A stretch of DNA of 64,000 nt, from NCBI RefSeq assembly GCF_002119525.1, contig NZ_CP017916.1, forward strand, positions 2,356,001-2,420,000, given 5' to 3'. A program made the position numbers and the translations under genes. This document shows positions 55,462 to 64,000 of this stretch, piece after piece. The notes below the pieces were generated by a model that was not told the origin of the DNA, did no database searches, and saw nothing but the letters and a program-made list of their open reading frames with translations. How positions within the stretch are numbered: the stretch's first letter is position 1; the number at the start of each line of letters is the position of its first letter. The stretch is from Vibrio syngnathi. GTDB taxonomy: Bacteria > Pseudomonadota > Gammaproteobacteria > Enterobacterales > Vibrionaceae.

Positions 55462-56493
55462 TCACAAATCATCTTTAATTTCTCTTGAAGCAACATCCTC
55501 AGATAGCTTATCTATTTGCTGCGCAATTACTTCTTCATCTTCATCAAAATAAGCAATGTGGTACATAGCTTCTCCCTCTTGAATCAAGGGGATATTTTGT
55601 TTCCCAATAATAACCCCCGTGCGAGGCGCAATAATTACAGCTAATTCTTCTCCATAAGCACTACTGATCGTAGCTAATTGATCTCCTCTCTTGACGTAAT
55701 CACCCAACTGATATTTGTGTTTAACAATTCCACTGGCGCTTCCTCGTACCCATTGGCTACCTCGGGCAATCACAGGTTCAGGTACATCCCGCTGTGGACG
55801 CCTGCCTTTACTAATCATATTTAAGTGCCGTAAAACACGTATGACCCCTCTTGTTCCCATTCGAATAGATGCTTCATCAAAACGCAGTGCCTCGCCTCCC
55901 TCGAAAACCAAGACCTTCGTGTTTGAGTGAGTTGCACAATCACGTAATGAACCATCAATCTCTTTCGAATGCAGCACTAGAGGAGCACCAAAAGCGTTCG
56001 CTAATTCCGCAGTTATCTCGTCTTCTACATTTGCTCGAATCTGAGGTAAATTAGTTCGATGAATCGCACCAGTATGCAAATCTATTCCATACTGACATTT
56101 TTCAATAATCTCAGTCCTAAAGATATTCGCAACTCTCGCAGCCAGTGAACCTTTAGGAGAGCCTGGGAAGCTGCGGTTTAGATCTCGGCGATCAGGTAAA
56201 TATCGGCTTTGATGTATAACTCCATGAACATTCACCATTGGAACAAAAATAATCGACCCACGAAGCACTTTAAAACGTTTCATATTGATAATTCTGTGAA
56301 CGATTTCGATGCCATTTAACTCATCGCCATGAACCGCAGCACTAACAAAGATAGTTGGCCCATCTAGCTTCGCTCTCATGATATAGACGGGTAAAGAAAC
56401 TTCTCCATCGGTGTATAATTTTGCTACAGGAAGCGCTATTTTCATTCGTTCGCCAGGCAACACACAATGGGTACCAATACATAAATCAGACAT
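55462..56493 (-). CDS. AstE/AspA-family zinc deacylase
   Basis: A 343-residue zinc-dependent carboxypeptidase-like enzyme of the succinylglutamate desuccinylase/aspartoacylase family. Zinc ligands: H and E in SAAVHGDELNGIEIVH, H in GIDLHTGAIH. The catalytic Glu region is KVLVFEGGEALRF. A C-terminal biotinyl-like barrel (KHKYQLGDYVKRGDQLATI) is typical of the AstE-like subgroup. The start is 5 nt after the RimK-like gene. The substrate is not fixed; a glutamylated or amidated peptide is possible. Confidence 0.85.
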   Translation of the reverse strand: MSDLCIGTHCVLPGERMKIALPVAKLYTDGEVSLPVYIMRAKLDGPTIFVSAAVHGDELNGIEIVHRIINMKRFKVLRGSIIFVPMVNVHGVIHQSRYLPDRRDLNRSFPGSPKGSLAARVANIFRTEIIEKCQYGIDLHTGAIHRTNLPQIRANVEDEITAELANAFGAPLVLHSKEIDGSLRDCATHSNTKVLVFEGGEALRFDEASIRMGTRGVIRVLRHLNMISKGRRPQRDVPEPVIARGSQWVRGSASGIVKHKYQLGDYVKRGDQLATISSAYGEELAVIIAPRTGVIIGKQNIPLIQEGEAMYHIAYFDEDEEVIAQQIDKLSEDVASREIKDDL

Positions 56494-56498
56494 AATAA

Positions 56499-57404
56499 TT
56501 ATCCCTGCCCTCGTGTCTTATTAGCATTTAATTTTGCCTTTTTATCAATAAAATCATAAAGCTTACCTGCTACATCTAAGTTGGTAGCTCTTTCTATACC
56601 TTCTAAACCAGGAGATGAGTTAACTTCCATTACCATTGGACCACTATTGGATCGCAGCAGATCCACTCCACAGAAATTTAATCCCATAATTTTTGCAGCG
56701 TTTACTGCCGTCTCTCGCTCCTCTTTAGTTAAACGAATAATTTCCGCTGAACCTCCGCGATGCAGGTTAGAGCGGAATTCCCCCTCAACCGCCTGTCGCT
56801 TCATAGCCGCGACAACTCGACCTCCAATGACAAGACAACGAATATCAGCTCCTCCAGACTCTTTTATGTATTCTTGAACGAGTATGTTAGCTTTGAGCCC
56901 CATAAAAGCTTCAATAATACTTTCTGCAGCTTTTGCAGTATCAGCTAAAACTACACCAATACCCTGCGTGCCTTCTAACAATTTAATGACGAGAGGTGCC
57001 CCGCCTACATTCTTGATTAAATCTTTAATATTGTCCGGTTTACTCGCAAAACCCGTTCTTGGTAAGCCTATTCCTTTACGGGACAAAAGCTGCAAAGATC
57101 GTAATTTGTCACGGGAACGACTGATCGCTACAGATTCATTCACATTAAAAGTACCCATCATCTCAAACTGTCTCGCTACTGCTGTACCGTAAAAAGTAAT
57201 AGAAGATCCAATACGAGGAATCACAGCATCATAAAGAGGAAGCTCATTACCTTTGTAACGAACCGTAGGTCGACTACTCGTAATATCCATATAACAATGC
57301 AGCGTATCAATCACATCAACAATATGCCCTCGTTCAACGCCAGCCTCTACTAAGCGACTTGTGGAGTACAACTTTGGATTTCTAGATAAAATTGCGATTT
57401 TCAT
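56499..57404 (-). CDS. rimK: RimK-like ATP-grasp ligase
   Basis: A 301-residue ATP-grasp enzyme of the RimK type (adds glutamate to ribosomal protein S6). [19 protein letters not shown] is the ATP-lid, and [10 protein letters not shown] and [13 protein letters not shown] are the Mg/ATP motifs. It is first of a two-gene unit with the AstE/AspA-like gene; such neighbours suggest ligation and removal of an amide-linked residue. E. coli rimK is 300 residues, supporting the name. Confidence 0.88.
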   Translation of the reverse strand: MKIAILSRNPKLYSTSRLVEAGVERGHIVDVIDTLHCYMDITSSRPTVRYKGNELPLYDAVIPRIGSSITFYGTAVARQFEMMGTFNVNESVAISRSRDKLRSLQLLSRKGIGLPRTGFASKPDNIKDLIKNVGGAPLVIKLLEGTQGIGVVLADTAKAAESIIEAFMGLKANILVQEYIKESGGADIRCLVIGGRVVAAMKRQAVEGEFRSNLHRGGSAEIIRLTKEERETAVNAAKIMGLNFCGVDLLRSNSGPMVMEVNSSPGLEGIERATNLDVAGKLYDFIDKKAKLNANKTRGQG

Positions 57405-57718
57405 TTTTATTTACCTTATAAGAAAAATACAGTACTTGTTATATAATAGTTAGTATTCACCGACTTATTTCACTTTGTTCGAAATAACTTATTATCTGAG
57501 ATCGGGCTTATACTGTGGTCAACTGATATTGGCTACGCTCTAGAGTTTAACCAGAACATTCGTTCTGATTCATTGGGTGTCAAACTGTAGTTCTAAAGAT
57601 ATGACAGAGTTCAAGTTGCAGGGATAACTCAATCATGACACTGAAATATCTTAGGTCGTGCTCTGAGTAAGCTAGCTTAGTTCTTGTGATTTATTTTATG
57701 AAATTACAAGATAAGCGG
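57405..57718. other. module right-flank spacer
   Basis: About 314 nt, AT-rich, upstream of the RimK-like gene (its promoter) and leading into the decayed lipoprotein copy; homology to the left copy begins near 57672. Confidence 0.5.
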
Positions 57719-57921
57719 ATGAACAAGGAATGGATTGCTTTAAAGATGAGTGGTGTACTTTGGGGATACGCAATATCAACTACAGTTTCTCGCAACGAAG
57801 CTGACCAAGAACAAATGAATTAACCCCACACTCTGATTGATATCAATCAGTCCGGGTACCAAGAGGAAGTCACAAGCAGCGAAGATCACTGGTACTGCTA
57901 CTTATATAAGCAAATAAATTA
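57719..57921 (+). pseudogene. decayed copy of the DUF4156 lipoprotein gene
   Basis: Begins MNKEWIALKMSGVLWGYAIS against MKKELIALAMSSVLLGCTTP of the intact gene at 52866; the lipobox Cys is lost and a stop follows EQMN. Later sequence (GYQEEVTSSEDHWYCYLY) resembles the intact YKGEVTGSEGHWYSYLF but ends at a second stop. The upstream tail of the preceding gene is also recognisable (TTTATGAAAT). Confidence 0.85.
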
Positions 57922-57963
57922 GCGCATCGACATCTCGATATACTTTGATTTTACGACGCCCAA

Positions 57964-57988
57964 AAGAAAGCCAGCTTTCGCTGGCTTA
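57964..57988 (-). terminator. terminator of the winged-helix gene
   Basis: AAGCCAGC GAAA GCTGGCTT followed by TCTTTTG on the minus strand; shared with the truncated copy at 53298-53323. The stem overlaps the end of the gene. Confidence 0.75.
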
Positions 57989-58279
57989 TGCACTAAATCC
58001 AAGGCTTGTTGCTATATCGCCTTTACGTTCGATAACCCATTGACTATCAAATGGCCCCCAGTCGGATAATTGGTAATAGCCATCATTGTGACGTCGCCCA
58101 TCTTGAACAAACATAAGTTCAATACCGATCCCCGGTAACGCCTTGAGTACATCTTGAATAGTACGACGAGGCCACCCCGTTTTTTCGATGAGTTTAGGCA
58201 CATTTGGCCTATCAAGGCTTTCCACTAACAATGCTAAATATAGCCGCCTTGCAAAAACAGGACTCAACTCCATTGACAC
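57986..58279 (-). CDS. winged helix-turn-helix protein
   Basis: A 97-residue protein with a winged-helix fold: RRLYLALLVESLDRPNVPKL, then TGWPRRTIQDVLKALPGIGIELMF as helix-turn-helix and wing. Family of small DNA-binding proteins in Vibrio, function unknown. The intact copy; a truncated one lies at 53298-53443. Start ATG at 58279; a start two codons in is also possible. Confidence 0.82.
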   Translation of the reverse strand: MSMELSPVFARRLYLALLVESLDRPNVPKLIEKTGWPRRTIQDVLKALPGIGIELMFVQDGRRHNDGYYQLSDWGPFDSQWVIERKGDIATSLGFSA

Positions 58280-58478
58280 CTCCTATATATGTGCAACTCA
58301 ATTATTTCTTTTTTTGCTGACAACATGTTGAGGCTGATCAATAAGTCTCCAATAGTGACATTTTCTTACTGTTTTTTTTCACTCTATGAAATATTCCTCA
58401 CTCTATTTTGTCTGAATTGCAGCTTCCTGATAGGATTCAACTCATAACAACGAAATAAAATCACCCAAAGGAAGAACA

Positions 58479-58826
58479 ATGACTATCACTATGTTTGGCA
58501 TTCCGAACTGCGACACCATTAAAAAAGCAAAGAAATGGCTTGAAGCTGAAGGTATTGAGTTCGAATTTCACGATTATCGCAAACAAGGCATCACTGAAGA
58601 GTTGGTTACGACCTTCTGTTCAGAGCTTGGCTGGGAACTTGTATTGAACAAACGTGGTACGACTTATCGCCAACTTTCACAAGAACAGAAAGATACATTA
58701 ACGGAAGACAAAGCCGTCACTCTGCTTGTTGAGCAACCAGCAATGATCAAGCGCCCAATATTAAAAGTAGAGGGTAAGCTTCACATCGGATTTAAAGCGG
58801 ATCAATATGCCGCTATTTTTGCTTAA
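58479..58826 (+). CDS. yffB: ArsC-family reductase-like protein (YffB-like)
   Basis: A 115-residue thioredoxin-fold protein of the ArsC/Spx family. GIPNCDTIKKAKKWLE carries the single active Cys (residue 11). KQGITEELVTTFCSELGW and the closing PAMIKRPILKVEGKL are the family's usual segments. It precedes dapE, as in many gammaproteobacteria. True arsenate reduction is doubtful, as for E. coli YffB. Confidence 0.92.
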   Translation: MTITMFGIPNCDTIKKAKKWLEAEGIEFEFHDYRKQGITEELVTTFCSELGWELVLNKRGTTYRQLSQEQKDTLTEDKAVTLLVEQPAMIKRPILKVEGKLHIGFKADQYAAIFA

Positions 58827-58922
58827 TCAGCCGCATAAAATTCAGTAAAAAAGCGTTGAACCTCCCCGATTCAGCGCTCACAATTAATGATTAGACGTTT
58901 TATTTAAACAAGGAATTCAAGG

Positions 58923-60059
58923 ATGACAGATAGCCCAACTTTGGCTCTGGCAAAAGACCTCATTAGCCGCCAATCAGTAACACCAGAAGACGCAGGCTGC
59001 CAAGACCTAATGATTGAACGCTTAAAAGCGCTAGGTTTTGAAATTGAGGTCATGGTATTTGAAGATACAACGAACTTCTGGGCTCGCCGTGGTACAGAGG
59101 CGCCTCTGTTTGCTTTTGCAGGCCACACTGATGTTGTACCTGCTGGCCCAATCGAGCAATGGAACACTAAGCCATTTGAACCGACTATTGTAGATGGTTT
59201 CCTACACGGTCGCGGCGCGGCAGACATGAAAGGCTCTTTAGCTTCAATGATTGTGGCTGTGGAACAATTCATTGCCAAGCACCCAGACCACACAGGATCA
59301 ATCGGTTTCCTTATCACTTCAGATGAAGAAGGCCCGTTCATCAACGGGACAGTACGTGTTGTGGAAGCGCTTATGGCGCGCGGTGAGAACATCGACATGT
59401 GTATTGTTGGCGAACCATCAAGCACTGAGTTCGTTGGTGATGTCGTGAAGAACGGCCGTCGTGGTTCTATCACTGGCGACCTAGCGATTAAAGGTACACA
59501 AGGTCATGTAGCCTACCCTCACCTTGCGAACAACCCGGTACACAGCTCTCTACTTGCTATCAATGAATTGGCTACAACCGAGTGGGATAAAGGTAATGAC
59601 TACTTCCCACCGACCAGCTTCCAGATCCCAAATGTGAGTGCGGGCACGGGCGCATCAAACGTCATTCCTGGTGAATTTAATGTTCAGTTTAATCTTCGCT
59701 TTAGCACAGAGTTAAACAACGACATCATCGTTGAACGAATCACAAACACACTCGACAAGTACGATTTCGAATACGATTTGAAATGGACATTCAATGGCGA
59801 CCCGTTCTTAACAGACGCTGGCTCGTTGCTTGATGCTATTGTTGATGCCGTTGGTCACGTTAACGACGTAAAACCAGCCTTACTGACCACAGGTGGTACA
59901 TCTGACGGACGCTTTATTGCGCGCATGAAAGGGCAAGTCGTAGAACTAGGTCCGGTTAATGCAACCATTCACAAGGTTAACGAATGCGTGAAAGTGGCTG
60001 ACTTAGAGAAACTAACTGACATGTACGAAAGAACATTAGTGAACCTGTTCGCTAAGTAG
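58923..60059 (+). CDS. dapE: succinyl-diaminopimelate desuccinylase
   Basis: Zinc enzyme that removes succinate in lysine/diaminopimelate synthesis. 378 residues. Metal-binding motifs [24 protein letters not shown] and [12 protein letters not shown], plus [22 protein letters not shown] and NATIHKVNE. 97 nt after the ArsC-like gene. The usual length is 375-380. Confidence 0.97.
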   Translation: MTDSPTLALAKDLISRQSVTPEDAGCQDLMIERLKALGFEIEVMVFEDTTNFWARRGTEAPLFAFAGHTDVVPAGPIEQWNTKPFEPTIVDGFLHGRGAADMKGSLASMIVAVEQFIAKHPDHTGSIGFLITSDEEGPFINGTVRVVEALMARGENIDMCIVGEPSSTEFVGDVVKNGRRGSITGDLAIKGTQGHVAYPHLANNPVHSSLLAINELATTEWDKGNDYFPPTSFQIPNVSAGTGASNVIPGEFNVQFNLRFSTELNNDIIVERITNTLDKYDFEYDLKWTFNGDPFLTDAGSLLDAIVDAVGHVNDVKPALLTTGGTSDGRFIARMKGQVVELGPVNATIHKVNECVKVADLEKLTDMYERTLVNLFAK

Positions 60060-60104
60060 TTTATCATCAGCGATTCATAGCATCTAATTATTGAGAGACG
60101 CGTT

Positions 60105-60779
60105 ATGACACCAGAGCAGCTAACCGGACAATCAGATTCTCATCTAGAACCTAGCCTCATTGGCAGCAAAACCTTCTTGGTTCACAGTGAAGTCAAAGAT
60201 GACCTAAACGATTTGATTGAAGCTGCTCAACTCGCTGGCTTTAAAATGGAGATTGCCAGTGGCTTTCGCGACTATGAAAGGCAATCTCTGATTTGGAACC
60301 GCAAGTTTTCTGGTGAAGCACCGATATTAGATTCAGAAAGCCAACCACTGGATGCTTCAACACTCAGTGAACAGCAAAAGTTGTCGGCGATCCTGAGGTG
60401 GTCTGCGCTTCCCGGAGCGAGTCGTCACCATTGGGGTTGTGACTTTGATGTCTTTGCTCGTAACCACTTACCTGAAGGTACTCAGCTACAACTGGAACCA
60501 TGGGAATACCTCACTGGTCACCAGCAAGCATTTTACCAATGGCTGTCTGCCAATGCATCTCAGTTTGGATTCTTCTTTCCTTACAGCCAAGACCTTGGTG
60601 GTGTGGCGATAGAACCTTGGCATATAAGCCACCGTAAAGTTTCGCAGTTGTGTTTATCACAGTTATCTCCCACTTTACTTGGCAAGCAACTCCAATCTAA
60701 GCCAATATTAGGGTATGAGATTATTATGGAGCAGCTAGACGCAATCTATGCGCGCTTCGTGGCGAATATCAGTCATTAG
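60105..60779 (+). CDS. M15-family D-Ala-D-Ala carboxypeptidase-like protein
   Basis: A 224-residue VanY-type zinc peptidase. ASGFRDYERQSLIWNRKF, SRHHWGCDFDVF (His and Asp zinc ligands) and EPWHISHRK (Glu/His) are in order. No signal peptide is seen, so the site of action is uncertain. It follows dapE by 45 nt and the small DUF2897 gene follows by 8 nt, so probably one operon. Confidence 0.9.
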   Translation: MTPEQLTGQSDSHLEPSLIGSKTFLVHSEVKDDLNDLIEAAQLAGFKMEIASGFRDYERQSLIWNRKFSGEAPILDSESQPLDASTLSEQQKLSAILRWSALPGASRHHWGCDFDVFARNHLPEGTQLQLEPWEYLTGHQQAFYQWLSANASQFGFFFPYSQDLGGVAIEPWHISHRKVSQLCLSQLSPTLLGKQLQSKPILGYEIIMEQLDAIYARFVANISH

Positions 60780-60787
60780 GAGCGCTT

Positions 60788-60997
60788 ATGTTAGAGTGGC
60801 TTACAAACCCTTGGGTTATCATCATAATCGTAGTTAGCGTTGTGGTGGGTAATATTGCTGCGCTCAAACAGACCGCTAATATGGATCTGACGGGTCGTAA
60901 CAAAACAGAGAAAGACTTAGACAAACTCAATCAATTGGATAAACAGAACCAAGAGAAAGCTCAAAAAGATGAGCCTACGGACAGCAAAGACATTTAA
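60788..60997 (+). CDS. DUF2897 small membrane protein
   Basis: A 69-residue protein with one N-terminal membrane span (PWVIIIIVVSVVVGNIAAL) and a polar Lys/Asp-rich tail (NKTEKDLDKLNQLDKQ). The pattern is that of DUF2897. Function unknown. Confidence 0.85.
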   Translation: MLEWLTNPWVIIIIVVSVVVGNIAALKQTANMDLTGRNKTEKDLDKLNQLDKQNQEKAQKDEPTDSKDI

Positions 60998-61102
60998 CCT
61001 AATGCTCTTGATACGCTAGCGCCAACCAGTCAGGTACGCTGTTATCCCTAGTTAGAAAATAGATAAGACAACTGGCACATAAACGCTAACTAATAAACAT
61101 AA

Positions 61103-61131
61103 AAAAAGAGGACAATGTATGTCCTCTTTTT
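61103..61131. terminator. convergent terminator
   Basis: AAAAAGAGGACA ATGTA TGTCCTCTTTTT, symmetrical; serves the dapE operon and bamC. Confidence 0.92.
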
Positions 61132-61154
61132 AATTATCAAAATTAGCTCAGTGC

Positions 61155-62201
61155 TTATTCAGCTTTTGCTTCTTTCTTATCTTTGGTTTGGTCAGCAACG
61201 TGTGCCAATACCGGTACCATCGACTTAAGTAGCTCTTCTTCTACAGGCTTACCTGTTGCATCCGTTACGTTAATCGATGTACGGTTACCAAGATCACCAA
61301 ACAAGAAGGTGTAAGTACCTGGCGCTAAGTCAATAGGCTGTAGGCCAATCTCTTCCCAGAATTCATCATCTGGCGCTGCATACTTAGCTTTCACTGTACC
61401 TTGAGACTGATTACGCTCTTCAAGTTCGAAGCCCATCGTAGGTAGCAAAGTAGGTAGTCGTTGCCACAATACGTTGTATGGTGTACGAGCAATGATCACA
61501 GGGAAACCACTGCGGTCAGTTCCCATTGAGATAGGAATACGTTTCACCAACTCTTGTGCTTTCACTGCAGCTTCAGCACGAAGATCTGCATCGTATCTCG
61601 CCATCACTAGGTTCGTTAAGAACGCGTTGTAACGCTCTTTATTGGTTGCCGATACAGGCTTCTCTTCAGAGCCTTCACGCCAATCTATCAAGTTAATCTT
61701 GAAACCATAGCGGTTGTTCGCTTGGAAACGAGAGATAGAATAACGACTGCCAATCTCGACTTCTTCATCTTCAGAAACCCACGTAACCCAATCAGTCTCA
61801 ATGTCATTTTCTGACTGTTCACGAATGCCGATATTACGCTGGGTCAGCATATCTGCAGCCGTTTGCCATACTCGGTCAGCCTCTTCAGCACGAAGGAGCC
61901 ATAACGTCACTTCACCATTTTGACGCTCAGTACGAGCGCCAGGGATCAGTTCAAGAACCTGTTGAGGAGGACGAATATCCACTTGACGACCGGTACCACC
62001 ACCGAATTCACCGCTTGGGATATCAAAGTTTGGGTAGAACTGAGGCTGAGCATCTTCAGGCAATTGCCATTGTGAAAACTCAGGTGTTTCTAAGTATTCA
62101 AAATCATCTTTGGCTTGGCGACGTTGAGTCGGGCTGCCAGAACATGCTGTAAGAACGAAAACAGCCAGTGAACCGATCACTAGCTGGTGAGAATACTTCA
62201 T
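61155..62201 (-). CDS. bamC: outer-membrane assembly lipoprotein BamC
   Basis: BamC (NlpB) is a lipoprotein of the BAM complex that assembles outer-membrane proteins. 348 residues; signal peptide with lipobox LTAC (about residue 20), the unstructured N-terminus (PEFSQWQLPEDAQPQFYP), and two helix-grip domains (about 95-220 and 225-340). It follows dapA by 49 nt in the usual dapA-bamC order. Confidence 0.95.
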   Translation of the reverse strand: MKYSHQLVIGSLAVFVLTACSGSPTQRRQAKDDFEYLETPEFSQWQLPEDAQPQFYPNFDIPSGEFGGGTGRQVDIRPPQQVLELIPGARTERQNGEVTLWLLRAEEADRVWQTAADMLTQRNIGIREQSENDIETDWVTWVSEDEEVEIGSRYSISRFQANNRYGFKINLIDWREGSEEKPVSATNKERYNAFLTNLVMARYDADLRAEAAVKAQELVKRIPISMGTDRSGFPVIIARTPYNVLWQRLPTLLPTMGFELEERNQSQGTVKAKYAAPDDEFWEEIGLQPIDLAPGTYTFLFGDLGNRTSINVTDATGKPVEEELLKSMVPVLAHVADQTKDKKEAKAE

Positions 62202-62250
62202 TTATACTCCTAAATGCCGAAGGTTCGCTTCGGCATTGCTTTATACGTTT

Positions 62251-63129
62251 TTAGTAAATGCACGCTTCAGTCATTGCTTGAGCAACAACAGGTTGAGCTG
62301 GTTTTGACAGTTCAGTCAGTGGTAGACGTAAGCCACCTTCAGCAATCAGACCCATTTTGTGAACCGCCCATTTTACGGGAATAGGGTTAGACTCAACGAA
62401 CAAATTCTTATGTAGTGGCATCAAACGCTCATTGATCGCTTCAGCTTCTTCAAACTTGCCTTCTTTTGCTAGCTTGAACATAGTCGCCATATCAGCAGCT
62501 GCAACATTGTTCGTTACAGAGATCACGCCATCGCCACCACGCTTAACAAATTCAAGACCAGTTAAGTCATCACCACTTAGTAAGATAAAGTCTTCGCCAC
62601 AAAGTTCACGGTGAATTGCAATTCTTTCGAGATCACCAGTCGCATCTTTCAGTGCAACGATGTTTTCGATCTCGGCAAGGCGAGCAACCGTTTCTGGCAA
62701 CAAGTCTACCGCAGTGCGACCAGGTACATTGTAAAGGATCTGTGGAACGTCACTGACTTTAGCAATTGCTTTGTAATGTTGGTACAAACCTTCTTGAGTC
62801 GGTTTGTTGTAGTACGGCGTTACGCTCAGGCAACCAGCAATACCAGAACCATTGAGCAAACGGCTGAAAAGTACAGATTCGTGAGTTGCGTTTGCACCCG
62901 TACCAGCGATAACAGGAATACGGCCATCAGCAAATTCAACGACCTTATTGACGACTTTGACATGCTCTTCAATAGTGAGTGTTGAAGACTCACCAGTTGT
63001 GCCAACCGCAACCAGACCATCACTACCTGCTGCAACATGGTGATCAACTAACTTTTTAAGGCTGTCGAAATCCACTTCACCATCTGCATTAAATGGTGTA
63101 ACTAGCGCAACGATACTTCCTGAAAACAT
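62251..63129 (-). CDS. dapA: 4-hydroxy-tetrahydrodipicolinate synthase
   Basis: First committed step of lysine/diaminopimelate synthesis: pyruvate plus aspartate semialdehyde. The start is the ATG at 63129 (GGGAGA upstream), giving 292 residues as in E. coli. Motifs [19 protein letters not shown] (Tyr), and [10 protein letters not shown] with the Schiff-base Lys. Together with dapE, two diaminopimelate genes lie within 4 kb. Confidence 0.97.
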   Translation of the reverse strand: MFSGSIVALVTPFNADGEVDFDSLKKLVDHHVAAGSDGLVAVGTTGESSTLTIEEHVKVVNKVVEFADGRIPVIAGTGANATHESVLFSRLLNGSGIAGCLSVTPYYNKPTQEGLYQHYKAIAKVSDVPQILYNVPGRTAVDLLPETVARLAEIENIVALKDATGDLERIAIHRELCGEDFILLSGDDLTGLEFVKRGGDGVISVTNNVAAADMATMFKLAKEGKFEEAEAINERLMPLHKNLFVESNPIPVKWAVHKMGLIAEGGLRLPLTELSKPAQPVVAQAMTEACIY

Positions 63130-63501
63130 GTCTATCTCCCTTAATTTATTCTTTTTGCATGTTACTGTAAGCCAATCAATAAACACAAGACATTAAAGTG
63201 GCTTACCAGCAACATCTGCAGTAAATATTGTCGTATGTTTGAGGTAAAACGACTTATAACCGCGTTCGACCTAGAATTTGGGTAACTTACACTCAATCTA
63301 GCGAATAGCTCAGCACTCGATGTCAGTAACAAGTAAGCAATGCTCTCACACCACTCTTTGAATTTTAAACACTCTAAATATTCCTATTACTTGTTACATA
63401 TTTGAAGCAAAGTGCCTCATAAAAGCCCCAACCACACACTTATTCCTCTAGCTAACTGTGCTAACATGCATGAATCAATGGAATATAAGAGACGTGATTT
63501 T
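63130..63501. promoter_or_regulatory. dapA/gcvR divergent promoter region
   Basis: About 372 nt with no gene, divergent between dapA and gcvR. Standard promoter position for both; no operator could be placed by eye. A PurR- or GcvA-type site was looked for without a clear hit. Confidence 0.45.
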
Positions 63502-64000
63502 ATGACTCAACATCTAGTAATCACAGCTGTGGGCACTGATCGCCCAGGTGTATGCAACCAAGTGGTTCACTTAGTCACCCAATCAGGCTGTAACATTATT
63601 GATAGCCGTATCGCTCTATTTGGCGAAGAATTTACGCTTATCATGCTACTGTCTGGAAAGGCAAACAACATCACCCGCGTTGAAACCACCCTGCCCTTAC
63701 TTGGACAAGAGCACGACTTGATTACGATTATGAAGCGAACCTCAACTCATGATGTGATTGAGAACTCTTACACAGTAGAGGTGTTCGTTGAGTCAGACGA
63801 TAAAATCGGCCTTACCGAGCAGTTTACCCAGTTCTTCGCAGACCGAAACATCGGGCTTGATTCGTTAAGTGCGCGAACCATCAATAAATCTAAAGTTCAG
63901 CTCGACAACGACCAATTCCATATCTCTATTACCGCTTCTGTGCAATCAGAATGTAATTTGATGCAGCTACAAGAAGAATTCGACGCGCTGTGTCAGAGCC
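63502..64000 (+). CDS. gcvR: glycine cleavage system regulator GcvR (partial)
   Basis: Truncated by the window end at about residue 166. Begins MTQHLVITAVGTDRPGVCNQ, an ACT domain, with a second ACT domain from about residue 90 (TVEVFVESDDKIGLTEQFTQ), the tandem-ACT layout of GcvR, which antagonises GcvA in E. coli. The neighbour of dapA in Vibrio and E. coli. Confidence 0.92.
   Translation, partial: MTQHLVITAVGTDRPGVCNQVVHLVTQSGCNIIDSRIALFGEEFTLIMLLSGKANNITRVETTLPLLGQEHDLITIMKRTSTHDVIENSYTVEVFVESDDKIGLTEQFTQFFADRNIGLDSLSARTINKSKVQLDNDQFHISITASVQSECNLMQLQEEFDALCQS

Overview
The window is a stretch of a Vibrio chromosome, most like the Splendidus group by eye. The evidence is the adk / htpG / toxRS neighbourhood with htpG and toxR divergent, the zipA-cysZ-cysK-ptsHI-crr block, two polar-type flagellin genes beside crr, a DUF1538/P-II/CBS operon, and the dapE / bamC / dapA / gcvR block. 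The core is moderately AT-rich, with dense genes and clean intrinsic terminators.

Layout. 1-12.1 kb is ordinary core: adk, htpG, toxR-toxS, a SelT/Rdx-type thioredoxin-fold protein, yfcE, a four-gene overlapping operon (two DUF1538 membrane proteins, a P-II-like protein and a CBS protein), a TIGR01777 epimerase, a short-chain dehydrogenase, cnoX/ybbN, and the first 162 codons of qmcA. At 12.11 kb qmcA is cut by a ~21.55 kb genomic island (12112-33664). The rest of qmcA and its partner nfeD resume at 33.67 kb.

The island carries four overlapping genes at its right border: three large tyrosine-recombinase-like proteins and one small protein. This is the ginABCD layout of GInt islands. Copies of a GATTGACA motif lie just inside both borders in inverted orientation. 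All cargo genes are on the minus strand: a metallophosphoesterase, a membrane/coiled-coil protein, a membrane-anchored PD-(D/E)XK-like nuclease, a PIN-like protein, a four-gene ABC-three-component-type defence operon (DUF2326 ATPase, small middle component, HNH effector, small membrane protein), an HNH protein, a TerB-like/BRCT protein, a DUF6236-like protein and another HNH nuclease. Between them lie attC-like relics of the Vibrio integron type, four copies of an ~80-bp hairpin repeat, two related palindrome-bearing leaders, gene remnants, and near the left border four tandem copies of a 153-bp structured repeat. I read the cargo as an anti-phage/accessory cassette array, much of it of integron origin, collected by a GInt.

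34-64 kb returns to core, with two further disturbed loci. At 38.2-41.1 kb, next to zipA where Vibrio normally has ligA, there is a divergent NAD+ DNA ligase paralogue (motif IV lysine replaced by Glu), a companion BRCT protein, and a frameshifted remnant of the tail of a canonical LigA. This suggests the ordinary ligA was displaced here. At 53.3-58.1 kb a four-gene module (Usp, MscS, AstE/AspA-like deacylase, RimK-like ligase) lies between two partial copies of the same lipoprotein/winged-helix region; each copy keeps one gene intact and has the other broken. The rest is the PTS operon, two flagellins each with a recognisable sigma-28 promoter, a DyP peroxidase with a DUF2919 protein, and lysine/cell-envelope genes, ending in a truncated gcvR.
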